A DNA stretch of 64,000 nucleotides. Source: Bacillota bacterium. GTDB taxonomy: Bacteria; Bacillota; UBA4882; UBA8346. The notes below the pieces were generated by a model, which had not been told where the DNA came from, made no database searches, and was given only the letters and a program-made list of their open reading frames with translations. Below, one piece after another: positions 37,001-45,111 of the stretch (position 1 is its first letter; every line of letters begins with the position of its first letter). A program made the position numbers and the translations under genes. The stretch covers positions 1 to 64,000 of the forward strand of contig JARKQY010000009.1 in the NCBI GenBank assembly GCA_029974635.1. Direction: 5' to 3'.

Positions 37001-37299
37001 GCGCAGAGATTAAGCCCGGATTGTCCTCCCAGGTTGGGCAGCAAGGCATCGGGCTTTTCTTGGGCGATAATTTTCGTGATTGTTTTCAGGTTCAACGGTT
37101 CGATATAGGTTACATCCGCCATTTCCGGGTCCGTCATAATGGTGGCCGGATTGGAATTCACCAATACAATTTGATACCCCAACTTTCTCAATGCTTTACA
37201 CGCCTGAGTTCCCGAATAGTCGAACTCGCAGGCCTGACCGATGACAATCGGCCCTGAACCGATGATCATTATTTTGTGAATGTCATTTCGTTTCGGCAT
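34099..37299 (-). CDS. carB: Carbamoyl-phosphate synthase large subunit
   Basis: 1066 residues with the internal duplication of the synthase: two ATP-grasp halves, each with its glycine-rich loop ('GSGPIVIGQACEFDYSG' and 'GGGPNRIGQGIEFDYC'), an oligomerisation region between, and a C-terminal MGS-type allosteric domain ('KIKATKGTHAFLTGQG'). It makes carbamoyl phosphate for pyrimidines and arginine. The ATG at 37297-37299 with AGGAAAGAG upstream is used instead of the longer frame from 37338. The small subunit carA and the pyr genes are absent from the window, so carB is unlinked here. Divergent from the DUF2339 gene across a 251-bp gap. Confidence 0.96.
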   Translation of the reverse strand: MPKRNDIHKIMIIGSGPIVIGQACEFDYSGTQACKALRKLGYQIVLVNSNPATIMTDPEMADVTYIEPLNLKTITKIIAQEKPDALLPNLGGQSGLNLCAELAKAGVLEKYGVKVIGVQVDAIERGEDRIAFKETMNRLGIEMPLSKPAYSVEEAEKIAAELGYPVVIRPAYTMGGTGGGLVYNVEELRVIASRGIAASLVGQILVEESVLGWEELELEVVRDAKNQMITVCFIENVDAMGVHTGDSYCTAPMLTISPKLQRRLQKYSYDIVEAIQVIGGTNVQFAHDPKTDRVVVIEINPRTSRSSALASKATGFPIALISSMLAAGMTLDEIPYWRDKTLDKYTPSGDYVVVKFARWAFEKFKGSQDRLGTQMRAVGEVMSIGKNYKEAFQKAIRSLENGRYGLGFAGDFHKHSLPELLEMLREPSSERQFIMYEALRKGANPEELHQLTHIKVWFIEQMRELVQSEEEILKYRGGMLPDGLLIEAKKDGFADRYLAKILGIPEAEIRSRRIALGVVEGWEPVPVSGVENAAYYFSTYNAPDKTGVSSNRKVMILGGGPNRIGQGIEFDYCCVHAAFALRDSGLETIIVNCNPETVSTDYDTSDKLYFEPLTVEDVLSIYQKEKPEGMIVQFGGQTPLNIAGELAKAGVKILGTTPETIDLAEDRDRFRRMMESLGIPMPESGMAANLNEALAVAGRIGYPLMLRPSYVLGGRGMEVVYDEQMLREYVAAAVDVTPERPILIDKYLENAIEAEADAIADGTDAYVPAVMEHIELAGIHSGDSACVIPPVSIPAKHAATICEYTKRIAKEMKVVGLMNMQYAIAHDKVYVLEANPRASRTVPLVSKVCNISMARIATQIMLGKKLNDFDLRWRNIPHFGVKEAVFPFNMFPEVDPLLGPEMRSTGEVLGMADSFGLAFFKAQEATQQILPTSGTVLISVAEHDRPAVLEVAREFAKIGFKIKATKGTHAFLTGQGITAELIYKIYEGRPNIVDEIMNGEIQLVVNTPIGRQGQQDDSYIRKTAVKYKIPYITTLAAALASAKGIAAYREKQAEVKSLQQYHNDIK

Positions 37300-37550
37300 A
37301 AAATCTCTTTCCTCACTTTGCGTTATTTTCACGGACATATCCGATATCAGCGGTATATTATTTTCGATATCTAAAAACTATTTTCCTTTATCGAAAAACA
37401 AATATCCCGGTTCAATTTGAAAAAACACTTTATTTTTATGTTGTTCCATCTTGCGGCCTGGCTTCTGAATTGAATAAAGGAAATATTCTCCTTTGCACGA
37501 ATAAAACCCATAGATATGTAAAGATCGTAACATCAAAAAGGGGTAATGGT

Positions 37551-40082
37551 ATGAATCTTAAGGAAAAATTGACAGAATTACAAGCGTTGCAGCAAAAACT
37601 TGGCAGCGAGTATCAATCATTAATTACTGAATATCAAAGCACCGACCTGATAATTGAAAATGAAAAGCTGCGGCGGGAGATGGAAGACCACAGGCAAGAG
37701 CTTGCCAAGCTTGAAGCGGATATTCAAGCCACACTTCGTGAAAATGACCGGTTACGATTGACATTGCAAGAACAGATCCTTGATGAAAAGTTGAATATTC
37801 TTAAGATATCCCGGGCCAAACTGGAAACCTATTTTACAGATCAGAAATCCGAATATAAAAACCAACTAACAGAACTCGAAACAAAAATTAAAGCCCGGCT
37901 GGCAAAACTCAAAGAAGCGGCCGGCCAAAATCTTATCCCGCTGGAGAATCATTTTCACCTGAGACTATCTCAGTTGGAAACGGATCTTGAATTGGCGATC
38001 CGTGAGCAGTTGGAACAATTCAATCAAACGCAGCAGCAGTTAAGGGAAGAATTACATTCCCGGATGGATTCCATGGCAAGGGCGGAAATTACACCGGAAC
38101 TGATGGCAAAAAGGGCCAAACAAAATCAATGGGAGATGAAACTGGGACTCAACTGGATCAACCGTATCGGAGTTTTATTGATTTTATTCGGGGTTGGGGC
38201 AGTCTTTAACTACTCCTACAACACCTGGATGAATAATTATTTAAAGGGAATCTGTTTCTTTGTTTTGAGCGGACTTTTTATGCTGGGCGGCGAATGGTTT
38301 TACCGTAAACGGAAAACCGTTTTTTCTATGGGTCTACTGGGTGGTGGTATTGCCATTCTTTATAGTTCGATATTTTACAGTTATTTCGGTTTGAAGATTA
38401 TTAGTTTTGATGTCAGTATGCTGTTATCCATCCTGACAGCCCTAACCACCATTGTGTTATCCATCCGTTACAACTCGCCTACCATAGGCACTCTAGGATT
38501 GGTAGGAGGTTACCTGCCGTTTCTATCCTTGATTGTTTTCTTTGGCGGCATCACTGGCAGCAATTTTATTGCTGCAATGAGTTATTTGCTGATACTTAAC
38601 CTGTTGATTATACTGATCTCTTTTTGGAAGAAATGGATTATTGTCAATTACTTTAGCTTTTTAATGAATATACCGGCCATGATTTATCTGGTGTTCAACA
38701 TCCCCGATATATGGGTCGGAATCGGCTATGCCGAGATTACGTTTTTAATGTATTTGGGAGTGACTCTTGTCTATCCGGTCAAAACCCAGACCGCTGTCAA
38801 GTTGCCGGAAACGGTTTTACTGGGATTGAATACCCTGGTGAACTGTTTGATAATGTTTCTGCTTCTGGAGAAAGCCGGTCTTGGAGAGTTCCGGGGGATG
38901 ACCGCCTTAATGTTTTGCCTAATTTATATTGGACTGGGTTGTTTCATCCAAAAAACTATCCGCAACGAAAAAAACACCATGATAGTTTTCTATGGGACCG
39001 CACTAACCTTTGCGGTGTTGACGATTCCGCTTCAGTTCGGGATCAGTTGGCTGTCCATGGGCTGGTTGGTGGAAGGTGTTTTTCTCGCAGTCTTGGGTTT
39101 CCGCTCTCGTCAAAAAAGCATTGAATTCACCGGTTGGAGTATTTTCGGATTATGTTTTATGTCATTCGTTATGCTCGATTTTCTGCCTCGATTTGTAGGT
39201 GCTCAAGTAAAGTATTTTGAGCTAAAATATTTACTGTTAACTCTTGGCGAGGTCCTGCTTTTATCAGTATATGCTTTGGAAATAGCCAAAAACAATATAT
39301 CCATGATTAGCAACCGGGGAAAAGTGATTACCGGATTTAAATATTTTACCGTCTTTAGTATCTGGATATACTTGCTCTATACCGGCAGCACCCTTTATCG
39401 GCACTGGATGCCTCAATTCAATAACTATGGTTTTTATCATTGGATATTGATGGCTGTGATCACAATTGGGTTGGGATATTTGATAACACATATAAAATTA
39501 TTATATGACAAAGTAATTCGGGGATTTAGCATTTTTTTATATATTCTGAGTGATTTGCTCTGTATCATTCTTAGCATGGGATTACCAGTTTTACAGCCGG
39601 AATCCGGCAATCCAATCCTCAACTGCTTTACCTTGCTGATCCTATTGATTTATAATACATTCGTGTTCATCAATATCCGAAGCCTCATCTTGCAATGGAT
39701 TCATGGCCGGAAAATCAGTCTGGAATTTTATCCGGTGCTGTTAGGCTTGTACCTGTTGGGCAGCATTACCGGATTTCTCATCGTTCAATTCCACTTTGGA
39801 GCTGTCAATCTCCTGTTTAGCTTTATCTATCTGGGCATTGCCATCGGGTTCATTATTTATGGATTCATGCGCCGGTTTATTTACATCCGGCGGCTGGGCT
39901 TGGGGTTGACCCTGTTTGCAATAGCCAAATTGTTTATTTATGACTTGTCTTCCCTGAACAGCGCCGGGAAAATCATCGCCTATTTCGGTTTTGGTATCGT
40001 CTTGCTGGTGGTTTCATTTATCTATCAAAAGGTGAAAAACTCGGTGGAGGATTATCACGATGTCAAAAGTAGGAATGTCTAA
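37551..40082 (+). CDS. DUF2339 polytopic membrane protein
   Basis: 843 residues. The first 190 or so form a long charged coiled coil (heptads rich in L, E, K and Q), and the rest is a run of 20 or more hydrophobic segments, the DUF2339 pattern. The ATG at 37551 with AAAAGGGGT upstream is chosen over a TTG 27 codons earlier. Its 3' end overlaps the next gene by 23 bp. In many genomes DUF2339 is paired with DUF3999, as here; the pair is thought to act in envelope biogenesis or polysaccharide handling, but this is not established. Confidence 0.85.
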   Translation: MNLKEKLTELQALQQKLGSEYQSLITEYQSTDLIIENEKLRREMEDHRQELAKLEADIQATLRENDRLRLTLQEQILDEKLNILKISRAKLETYFTDQKSEYKNQLTELETKIKARLAKLKEAAGQNLIPLENHFHLRLSQLETDLELAIREQLEQFNQTQQQLREELHSRMDSMARAEITPELMAKRAKQNQWEMKLGLNWINRIGVLLILFGVGAVFNYSYNTWMNNYLKGICFFVLSGLFMLGGEWFYRKRKTVFSMGLLGGGIAILYSSIFYSYFGLKIISFDVSMLLSILTALTTIVLSIRYNSPTIGTLGLVGGYLPFLSLIVFFGGITGSNFIAAMSYLLILNLLIILISFWKKWIIVNYFSFLMNIPAMIYLVFNIPDIWVGIGYAEITFLMYLGVTLVYPVKTQTAVKLPETVLLGLNTLVNCLIMFLLLEKAGLGEFRGMTALMFCLIYIGLGCFIQKTIRNEKNTMIVFYGTALTFAVLTIPLQFGISWLSMGWLVEGVFLAVLGFRSRQKSIEFTGWSIFGLCFMSFVMLDFLPRFVGAQVKYFELKYLLLTLGEVLLLSVYALEIAKNNISMISNRGKVITGFKYFTVFSIWIYLLYTGSTLYRHWMPQFNNYGFYHWILMAVITIGLGYLITHIKLLYDKVIRGFSIFLYILSDLLCIILSMGLPVLQPESGNPILNCFTLLILLIYNTFVFINIRSLILQWIHGRKISLEFYPVLLGLYLLGSITGFLIVQFHFGAVNLLFSFIYLGIAIGFIIYGFMRRFIYIRRLGLGLTLFAIAKLFIYDLSSLNSAGKIIAYFGFGIVLLVVSFIYQKVKNSVEDYHDVKSRNV

Positions 40083-41313
40083 ACTGTTAATACCGCTGTT
40101 GGCGATCATTTGTCCGCTCGGCCAATTGACACTCGCCGGGAACAACTTGGACCAGTGGCGTGGTTCCGCTCAAATCAGCGGTCCGGAAACTCATCATTAC
40201 AAGGCGTTTTTTCTGAACCAACCGGTCTACGAAAACTGCCGTCCCGATCTGGCCGATTTGCGCATTGTCGATGGCAACCATGAATTTGTTCCGTATATTG
40301 TCGTTGAAGGTTACGGCTCCGAACGGGAAAGTGAAACCATCTATCCGGGGCGGCTCATCAAAGAATTTAAAAAGAAGGCCAATCGGTTCTTTGATTTCCA
40401 GATCAGCCCGCCGCATCAAAACGTCGATATCACCGGCAATGAAATCAAACTGGCGTTACCGGCTGAAAACTTTCTTAAAAAAATTGAGGTTTACGGCAGT
40501 TACGACGGTATCCAATGGGAAAAAATCGGCAGCGCGCAAGTTTACCGGGTTGATGACCTGATAAAAGACCGCATTGACCTTTCTAAACCCGAAAAATTTT
40601 CCTACTACCGGATCATTATCCTGAATAATACTGAAAACATTCAATTCCAGGCTCTGCAATTGATTGATAAAAACCTCCGCCGGGACTGGGCCGCTTTTCA
40701 ACGAACAACCCGTCTGAATTTCGAAATCATCAATAAAACCGACCATAGCCTGCTGACAATCAACAATTCCCGAAATCTTAAGATTAAACGCCTTAGCCTG
40801 GCCGTCACCGGAAACTTCAACCGTAAATACTTAGTTTATAGCGACCGGGATATGGAACAACCTCTGCAGAGCGGCTTTATTTACAATTTAAAGTTCCAAG
40901 ACTTGAACATCTCGGAAACAGCCATCGAGCTAGCCGATAACCTTTGCTCCTCCCCGGTGATTAAATTAAAAATTATCAATCTTGACAACCGACCGCTACG
41001 AATTACCGATTTGCAGATCGAATACTATATTGACCAAATCATCTTTGAAGATTCCGGTACTCCACCCTATCGTCTTTATTTTGGCAATTCCAAAGCCCGG
41101 CATCCCGTCTACGACATGGAATTCTTCCGGCCTCACATCCTGAAAGAACCCGCGGATTCCTTGAATTTAACCGATTTCCGGATCGCCAAACCCAAAACCA
41201 TTCCGGCCGATTCCAAATTCAATCTAAGCTTGATATTCAATATCGTTATCGTTGGGATTGCTTTGTTTTTAATTGTTTTTTTGGTCAAGAAGTTTAATCG
41301 ACAGACACAGTAA
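40060..41313 (+). CDS. DUF3999 exported/membrane protein
   Basis: 417 residues with a signal sequence (about 5-28), a large extracytoplasmic beta-rich domain with galactose-binding-like pattern ('VYGSYDGIQWEKIGSAQVY'), and one C-terminal transmembrane segment (about 388-410) with a basic tail. The reading frame starts inside the DUF2339 gene (ATG at 40060; a second ATG at 40075 is close to that gene's stop). Tight coupling implies a complex with DUF2339, with the beta domain facing the periplasm or outside. Function unknown. Confidence 0.8.
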   Translation: MSKVGMSKLLIPLLAIICPLGQLTLAGNNLDQWRGSAQISGPETHHYKAFFLNQPVYENCRPDLADLRIVDGNHEFVPYIVVEGYGSERESETIYPGRLIKEFKKKANRFFDFQISPPHQNVDITGNEIKLALPAENFLKKIEVYGSYDGIQWEKIGSAQVYRVDDLIKDRIDLSKPEKFSYYRIIILNNTENIQFQALQLIDKNLRRDWAAFQRTTRLNFEIINKTDHSLLTINNSRNLKIKRLSLAVTGNFNRKYLVYSDRDMEQPLQSGFIYNLKFQDLNISETAIELADNLCSSPVIKLKIINLDNRPLRITDLQIEYYIDQIIFEDSGTPPYRLYFGNSKARHPVYDMEFFRPHILKEPADSLNLTDFRIAKPKTIPADSKFNLSLIFNIVIVGIALFLIVFLVKKFNRQTQ

Positions 41314-41390
41314 ACGATTAGGATATAATGAAAATATATTGCGATAGTTCCAGAGTTACCATAAAGGGCATTTTTTAGAGGTGGCATTGA

Positions 41391-41501
41391 ATGAAAAAGC
41401 TGCGTTGTTTCCTATTATCCGTGATAATACTATTATTTATTATTTCCATAGGTACGGCGGATGCAAATTATGAAACTCAATTGGTAATTAATTTTACATA
41501 A
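41391..41501 (+). CDS. Small exported peptide, possibly a gene remnant (36 aa)
   Basis: ATG preceded by AGAGGTGG. The 36 codons give a basic start, a 17-residue hydrophobic core and a small-residue region ('ISIGTADA') typical of a signal peptide, then only about 10 residues before TAA. It could be a tiny exported peptide or the signal-peptide end of a truncated gene. No similarity to neighbours was found. It sits in the 343-bp gap 41314-41656, in which nothing else is evident. Confidence 0.35.
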   Translation: MKKLRCFLLSVIILLFIISIGTADANYETQLVINFT

Positions 41502-41656
41502 TGTTGCGGTTAATTTGCGAATTAGCAACCACTGCGCATGACAAGCTATCTTCAATAACATCCGAGTCCGGGGAGGATGATTTTTAAAATATGACATACC
41601 GCTGTCAGGTATCGGATGCTACATTTATAGTAACAAAATCAAGGAGGTTTTAGCTA

Positions 41657-41920
41657 ATGGAAAGCCAAAGATATTGTCAGTGCTGTGCAATGCCGATGCC
41701 GACGGATGATTTGCTGGGAACCAATCAGGACGGTACCAAAAACCAGGATTACTGTGTTTATTGTTTTAAGGACGGTAGCTTTACCGCGGATTGCACCATG
41801 GAGGAAATGATCGAGTATTGCGTTCCGCATGCGATTGAAGCAGGGGTATATCCCGATGTCAAAGCCGCCAAAGCTTCGATGATGGAGTTCTTCCCTACGT
41901 TAAAACGCTGGAAAAAGTAA
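41657..41920 (+). CDS. Putative zinc-ribbon protein
   Basis: 87 residues. Cys pairs CQCC (8-11) and CVYC (33-36) plus C46 and the later CVPH (56-59) form a likely zinc site, the pattern of the 'putative zinc ribbon' family, often found beside or fused to AraC or GyrI-like proteins. The central 'DLLGTNQDGTKNQDYC' is its best conserved part. An ideal AAGGAGG site is 8 nt upstream. Followed by a strong terminator. Function unknown. Confidence 0.8.
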   Translation: MESQRYCQCCAMPMPTDDLLGTNQDGTKNQDYCVYCFKDGSFTADCTMEEMIEYCVPHAIEAGVYPDVKAAKASMMEFFPTLKRWKK

Positions 41921-42012
41921 CGGCCAAACCCTATCGATGGAGGAAACACCCGTGAAGATATTGTACGCTTGCCAACGGCCTTTAGTTTTTGGAGACGGAA
42001 AATTCGAATCCC

Positions 42013-42047
42013 GACCTGAAAGCTCCGGTATCCGGAGCTTTCAGGTC
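42013..42047. terminator. Very strong bidirectional hairpin
   Basis: GACCTGAAAGCTCCGG (42013-42028) and CCGGAGCTTTCAGGTC (42032-42047) match over all 16 bp with a 3-nt loop. It lies between the zinc-ribbon gene (plus) and the small membrane protein gene (minus), whose stop codon overlaps the right arm. Only a weak T-run (GCTTTTT at 42054) follows. Confidence 0.8.
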
Positions 42048-42246
42048 ATCCCTGCTTTTTACCAAACCATTCTTTTCTACGGGTCACCAGTAAATATACC
42101 AACAGCGATGTCGGGAAATTCAACAGTCCTAGTAATCCCCACAGCCAGGCCATCTCGCCCCGCTTCCGGGCATCAATGAAGATCCAGGTTCCCTGGCAGA
42201 GTAAAATAACAGCTACTAACATCATCAGCCAGATATTAAGTTTCAT
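42046..42246 (-). CDS. Small two-helix membrane protein (YxlE/PLDc-N-like)
   Basis: 66 residues with two hydrophobic segments (about 5-24 and 33-54) and a basic tail. The pattern 'WIFIDARKRGEMAWLWGLLGLLNFP' is that of the PLDc-N/YxlE-like small membrane proteins. In the Bacillus sigY operon a similar protein (YxlE) follows the anti-sigma genes and helps keep SigY inactive. It overlaps the anti-sigma gene by 11 bp here, so the same role is likely. GGAGGG is 8 nt before the ATG. Confidence 0.7.
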   Translation of the reverse strand: MKLNIWLMMLVAVILLCQGTWIFIDARKRGEMAWLWGLLGLLNFPTSLLVYLLVTRRKEWFGKKQG

Positions 42247-42697
42247 GGATAAAACCCTCCCGTTCTTGTTCCCAGAGTAAAATGAGTAATGGCGCCTGCA
42301 TAGAGATCAAACCGGAAATAATTGCCACCGGCAACCAATAGCCATAGCCTACCGCAAAAACAGCGCCGGTTACAATTAAAATCCCCAGGCTGATAAAGGC
42401 TGAGACCTCCCGTTTAAGCGGATATCCTGATTTTACCGGCCTTTTTGCGACGGTCTCCGTTACTAAACTTTCGAAATAGGAGATCCCCGGCACAGATACT
42501 CCGGCATCAACCGCAGTCCTGAAATCATTCAACCTATCTCCGGTGATCTCCAAATTCCGCCAATATAACCGGCAAGCGTCGCATTGCCGGAGATGATCAG
42601 TCAAATCTCTGCTCCCGGTTTGGTCTCCGGAATTTGTAATATTTTGCTTTCCAAACCGATCAAGTAGTTGTTGTTGGATTTTCTGGCATTGATTCAT
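42236..42697 (-). CDS. Zinc-finger anti-sigma factor
   Basis: 153 residues. An N-terminal ZAS-type motif HLRQCDAC (HxxxCxxC) is followed by a linker and two membrane segments at about 90-140. It should bind and hold the ECF sigma factor encoded 15 bp upstream until a signal releases it. The ATG at 42695-42697 with AGGAG 8 nt upstream is chosen rather than the GTG at 42706. It overlaps the YxlE-like gene. Confidence 0.82.
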   Translation of the reverse strand: MNQCQKIQQQLLDRFGKQNITNSGDQTGSRDLTDHLRQCDACRLYWRNLEITGDRLNDFRTAVDAGVSVPGISYFESLVTETVAKRPVKSGYPLKREVSAFISLGILIVTGAVFAVGYGYWLPVAIISGLISMQAPLLILLWEQEREGFIHET

Positions 42698-42712
42698 TGG
42701 TATCACTCCTAC

Positions 42713-43225
42713 CTATTCAACTATCGCCAAACCTCTTTGAAGTTCTTCGATACCGTTATGAAGCCTGGAACGGACCGTACCCACCGGCACCTTTAAAATT
42801 CCGGCTATCTCTTCATAGGAATAGTCCAAAAAATAACGCAAAACAATTGTTATCCGTTTATCGGTTCCAAGTTTCCGCAAAGCCGCCCGGAGATCCGTCT
42901 TTAACTCGGGATCTACAACTCCCCGGAGATCGGGGATTGCTTCGAAATCGGCTTCCGAAACTCTATGCCGTTGCCGCAACTGATCCCTATATATATTTGT
43001 TCCGATGGTAATCAACCAGGTCGAGAATTTGAAACGCTCATCATACAGCTTCAATTTTTCAATGGCCCGGACCATTGTTTCCTGAACCAAATCCTCGGCA
43101 ACCGGTTTATCAAGCGTTATCTTCATGAAGTATCCCATCATCATCCGGTAATTCGTCTCCAACAGTTGCGCAAGAGCCTGTTGATTGCCTTGCCGGGCTT
43201 GCTGCACCAAAATCTTCTCCTCCAC
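42713..43225 (-). CDS. ECF sigma factor (SigY-like)
   Basis: 170 residues with sigma region 2 ('DLVQETMVRAIEKL', then 'FKFSTWLITIGTNIYRD') and region 4 HTH ('YSYEEIAGILKVPVGTVRSRLH'). The GTG at 43223-43225 has a GGAGGA site; the upstream extension to 43270 looks untranslated. It shares a minus-strand operon with an ABC-2 exporter upstream and its anti-sigma and a small membrane protein downstream. This matches the content of the Bacillus sigY operon (sigY-yxlCDEFG) in a different order. Such systems respond to cell-wall or nutrient stress. Confidence 0.88.
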   Translation of the reverse strand: MEEKILVQQARQGNQQALAQLLETNYRMMMGYFMKITLDKPVAEDLVQETMVRAIEKLKLYDERFKFSTWLITIGTNIYRDQLRQRHRVSEADFEAIPDLRGVVDPELKTDLRAALRKLGTDKRITIVLRYFLDYSYEEIAGILKVPVGTVRSRLHNGIEELQRGLAIVE

Positions 43226-43273
43226 CCCGCTCCTCCTTTGGCATTGATAGCCGGTCTGGAATACATCCAACCT

Positions 43274-44137
43274 TTACCCCACTTGACTCTCGAATAGCTT
43301 ATTCCGGTCAAGATGGTGTTCGATCCGCTTAATCAGTATCCCGTCTATTAATAGCAAGATGGTTCCAATCCAGAATAAGACCATTGCATCTAAAAACAAC
43401 ACTCCGGCCATTTGGCTAAAGAGTAACGCCAGTACCGGCAGAATTATTAAACCGCTCAACTGGTATGCCTCTTGAAATCCCTTGACTTTGGCCGAAATGA
43501 AAACATTGACGAACGTTGCCAGCAAACTGAGGAAAGGTATTACCCAGAGTATCAGAAACCACCAGTTGGGGGCGGGGAAAATCAGCCGGTGAAACAATGG
43601 AAAAGCCGATATATTAACGACTACCCCGTAAAGAACAAAGCACAATAAAGCGACGGCCATAGCCGGCAGGAACGAAGCCAGCAATTTACCTGCAAACAAG
43701 CTCAGAATATCAATGGGGGCAAAGAGAAGACTCTCAAGGGTCTGCTGTTCCTTTTCCCCGGCAAAGCTGTTGGCCGAAATCACACTGGCTACCATCAACG
43801 GGATGATCAGAAAGAACGGGGCGAAGAAATAATTGACAACAAAATAAACCATTTGTGGTAGCGGTTCTCGCCACGTCAAGATCTCATTCCGCAAAGCCCC
43901 CGGCGGTAAACTATCCAGCATCCGGCCGATTTGATCCAGATTGCCGATTCCTTGCAGACCGCTGATGCGTACTCCGAATATCAACACTCCCGGTAGAACC
44001 ACCGCCAAGATGATGGGCAGCAGAAGCATCGGCAGCCATATCTGTATATTGCTCCCGATGGCTTTCATATCTTTCATGGCGACCGCCCACATCGCTTTAA
44101 AGTCCATTGCTTTGAAGCTCATTCCCTGATATTTCAT
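43274..44137 (-). CDS. ABC-2 type exporter permease
   Basis: 287 residues with six hydrophobic segments and a large extracytoplasmic loop after the first ('GLQGIGNLDQIGRMLDSL'). The motif 'ANSFAGEKEQQTLESLLFAPI' is the ABC-2 family signature. Partner of the ATPase gene with which it overlaps by 4 bp. The N-terminus repeats a short FKAM unit. The exported substrate is unknown. Equivalent to YxlG of the Bacillus sigY operon. Confidence 0.88.
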   Translation of the reverse strand: MKYQGMSFKAMDFKAMWAVAMKDMKAIGSNIQIWLPMLLLPIILAVVLPGVLIFGVRISGLQGIGNLDQIGRMLDSLPPGALRNEILTWREPLPQMVYFVVNYFFAPFFLIIPLMVASVISANSFAGEKEQQTLESLLFAPIDILSLFAGKLLASFLPAMAVALLCFVLYGVVVNISAFPLFHRLIFPAPNWWFLILWVIPFLSLLATFVNVFISAKVKGFQEAYQLSGLIILPVLALLFSQMAGVLFLDAMVLFWIGTILLLIDGILIKRIEHHLDRNKLFESQVG

Positions 44138-45045
44138 CTTGAATCCCCCCTCACCTTGAAGTACAAAGTTTCCAGATCCCGGCCGGTAATTTCAGCGGTA
44201 TACAGCGGAGCTTCGGCCAGAATCGCCCTTAACACCTCGGGGATCCGTTCTTTGCTTTCCACCCGGAATGTATAATGCCCCGGTTTCCGGTGAATAATGG
44301 GGAATCCTAAAAAACTATCCCCGGAAACCTGTAATTCGGTTTCCACTCTTAGATCCACTTCTCCCAGATATTTATTCTCAATCTCCGGCAGTGTTCCCTG
44401 ATCAAGCACCCAGCCCGCGGCGATAAAGACAAAACGGCGGCATACATCTTCCACCTGCCGCAACAGATGGGTACAAATGAAAATGGTTACCTGATATTTC
44501 CGGTTCAGATCCGTAATATAGCGGGTCAGATCCCGGGTTCCTTCCGGGTCCAGTCCGGTAGTGGGTTCGTCCAGGAATAAAAGCGCTGGGGAATGCAATA
44601 ACGCCTTGGCGATTCCCAGACGTTTTTTCATTCCGGTGCTGTAAGCCCCGACTTTTTTGCTCCGGTGCTCTTCCAAACCAAAGTCGGAAAGCAACTCCCG
44701 GATACGTGGGTTGGGTTTCTCAACTCCGTAAAGCCGCGCAAAAAATTCCAGATTTTCTTTGCCGGTTAAATTCCGGTAAAGTCCGGCACTTTCGGTCATT
44801 ACTCCACTGCGCCGCCGAATCTCATCACCGCCGGTTTGGGGATCCATGCCGCTTATCCTTATTTTCCCGGAGTCCGGGGAGATTACCCCGTTTAACAAGC
44901 GGATAGTGGTTGTTTTACCGGAACCGTTCGGTCCGAGTAACCCGACAATCTCACCTTGATTTACCGCAAAAGAGAGTCCGTCAATTACTCTTTGACCGCC
45001 AAAGGATTTGACGACGGATTCAACCTCAATGATGGGTTCAGTCAT
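44134..45045 (-). CDS. ABC exporter ATP-binding protein
   Basis: 303 residues. Walker A GPNGSGKTT, signature 'YSTGMKKRLGIAKALL', Walker B 'LLFLDEPTTGLD' and the H-loop His in 'FICTHLLRQVEDV'. The C-terminal 80 residues resemble the DUF4162-like domain of export ATPases. The ATG at 45043-45045 with GGAGGTG 8 nt upstream is used. It begins the five-gene minus-strand operon with permease, sigma, anti-sigma and small membrane protein. Equivalent to YxlF. Confidence 0.92.
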   Translation of the reverse strand: MTEPIIEVESVVKSFGGQRVIDGLSFAVNQGEIVGLLGPNGSGKTTTIRLLNGVISPDSGKIRISGMDPQTGGDEIRRRSGVMTESAGLYRNLTGKENLEFFARLYGVEKPNPRIRELLSDFGLEEHRSKKVGAYSTGMKKRLGIAKALLHSPALLFLDEPTTGLDPEGTRDLTRYITDLNRKYQVTIFICTHLLRQVEDVCRRFVFIAAGWVLDQGTLPEIENKYLGEVDLRVETELQVSGDSFLGFPIIHRKPGHYTFRVESKERIPEVLRAILAEAPLYTAEITGRDLETLYFKVRGDSR

Positions 45046-45111
45046 TTTGTATTCACCTCCACCAGTTATACGGAAAAGGTGGCCCAAAAGTTCAGAGGTC
45101 TCCTTTTATTT

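Noticed and set aside
35941..37257. 438-codon open frame on the plus strand opposite carB
   Set aside because: The minus-strand carB protein has all expected motifs over the same interval. The plus frame is a shadow with low-complexity His/Phe-rich content and no ribosome site.
41591..41653. 20-codon ORF ending in the ribosome site of the zinc-ribbon gene
   Set aside because: The only G-rich site before it is too far away (about 15 nt), and no attenuator-like codon bias is visible.
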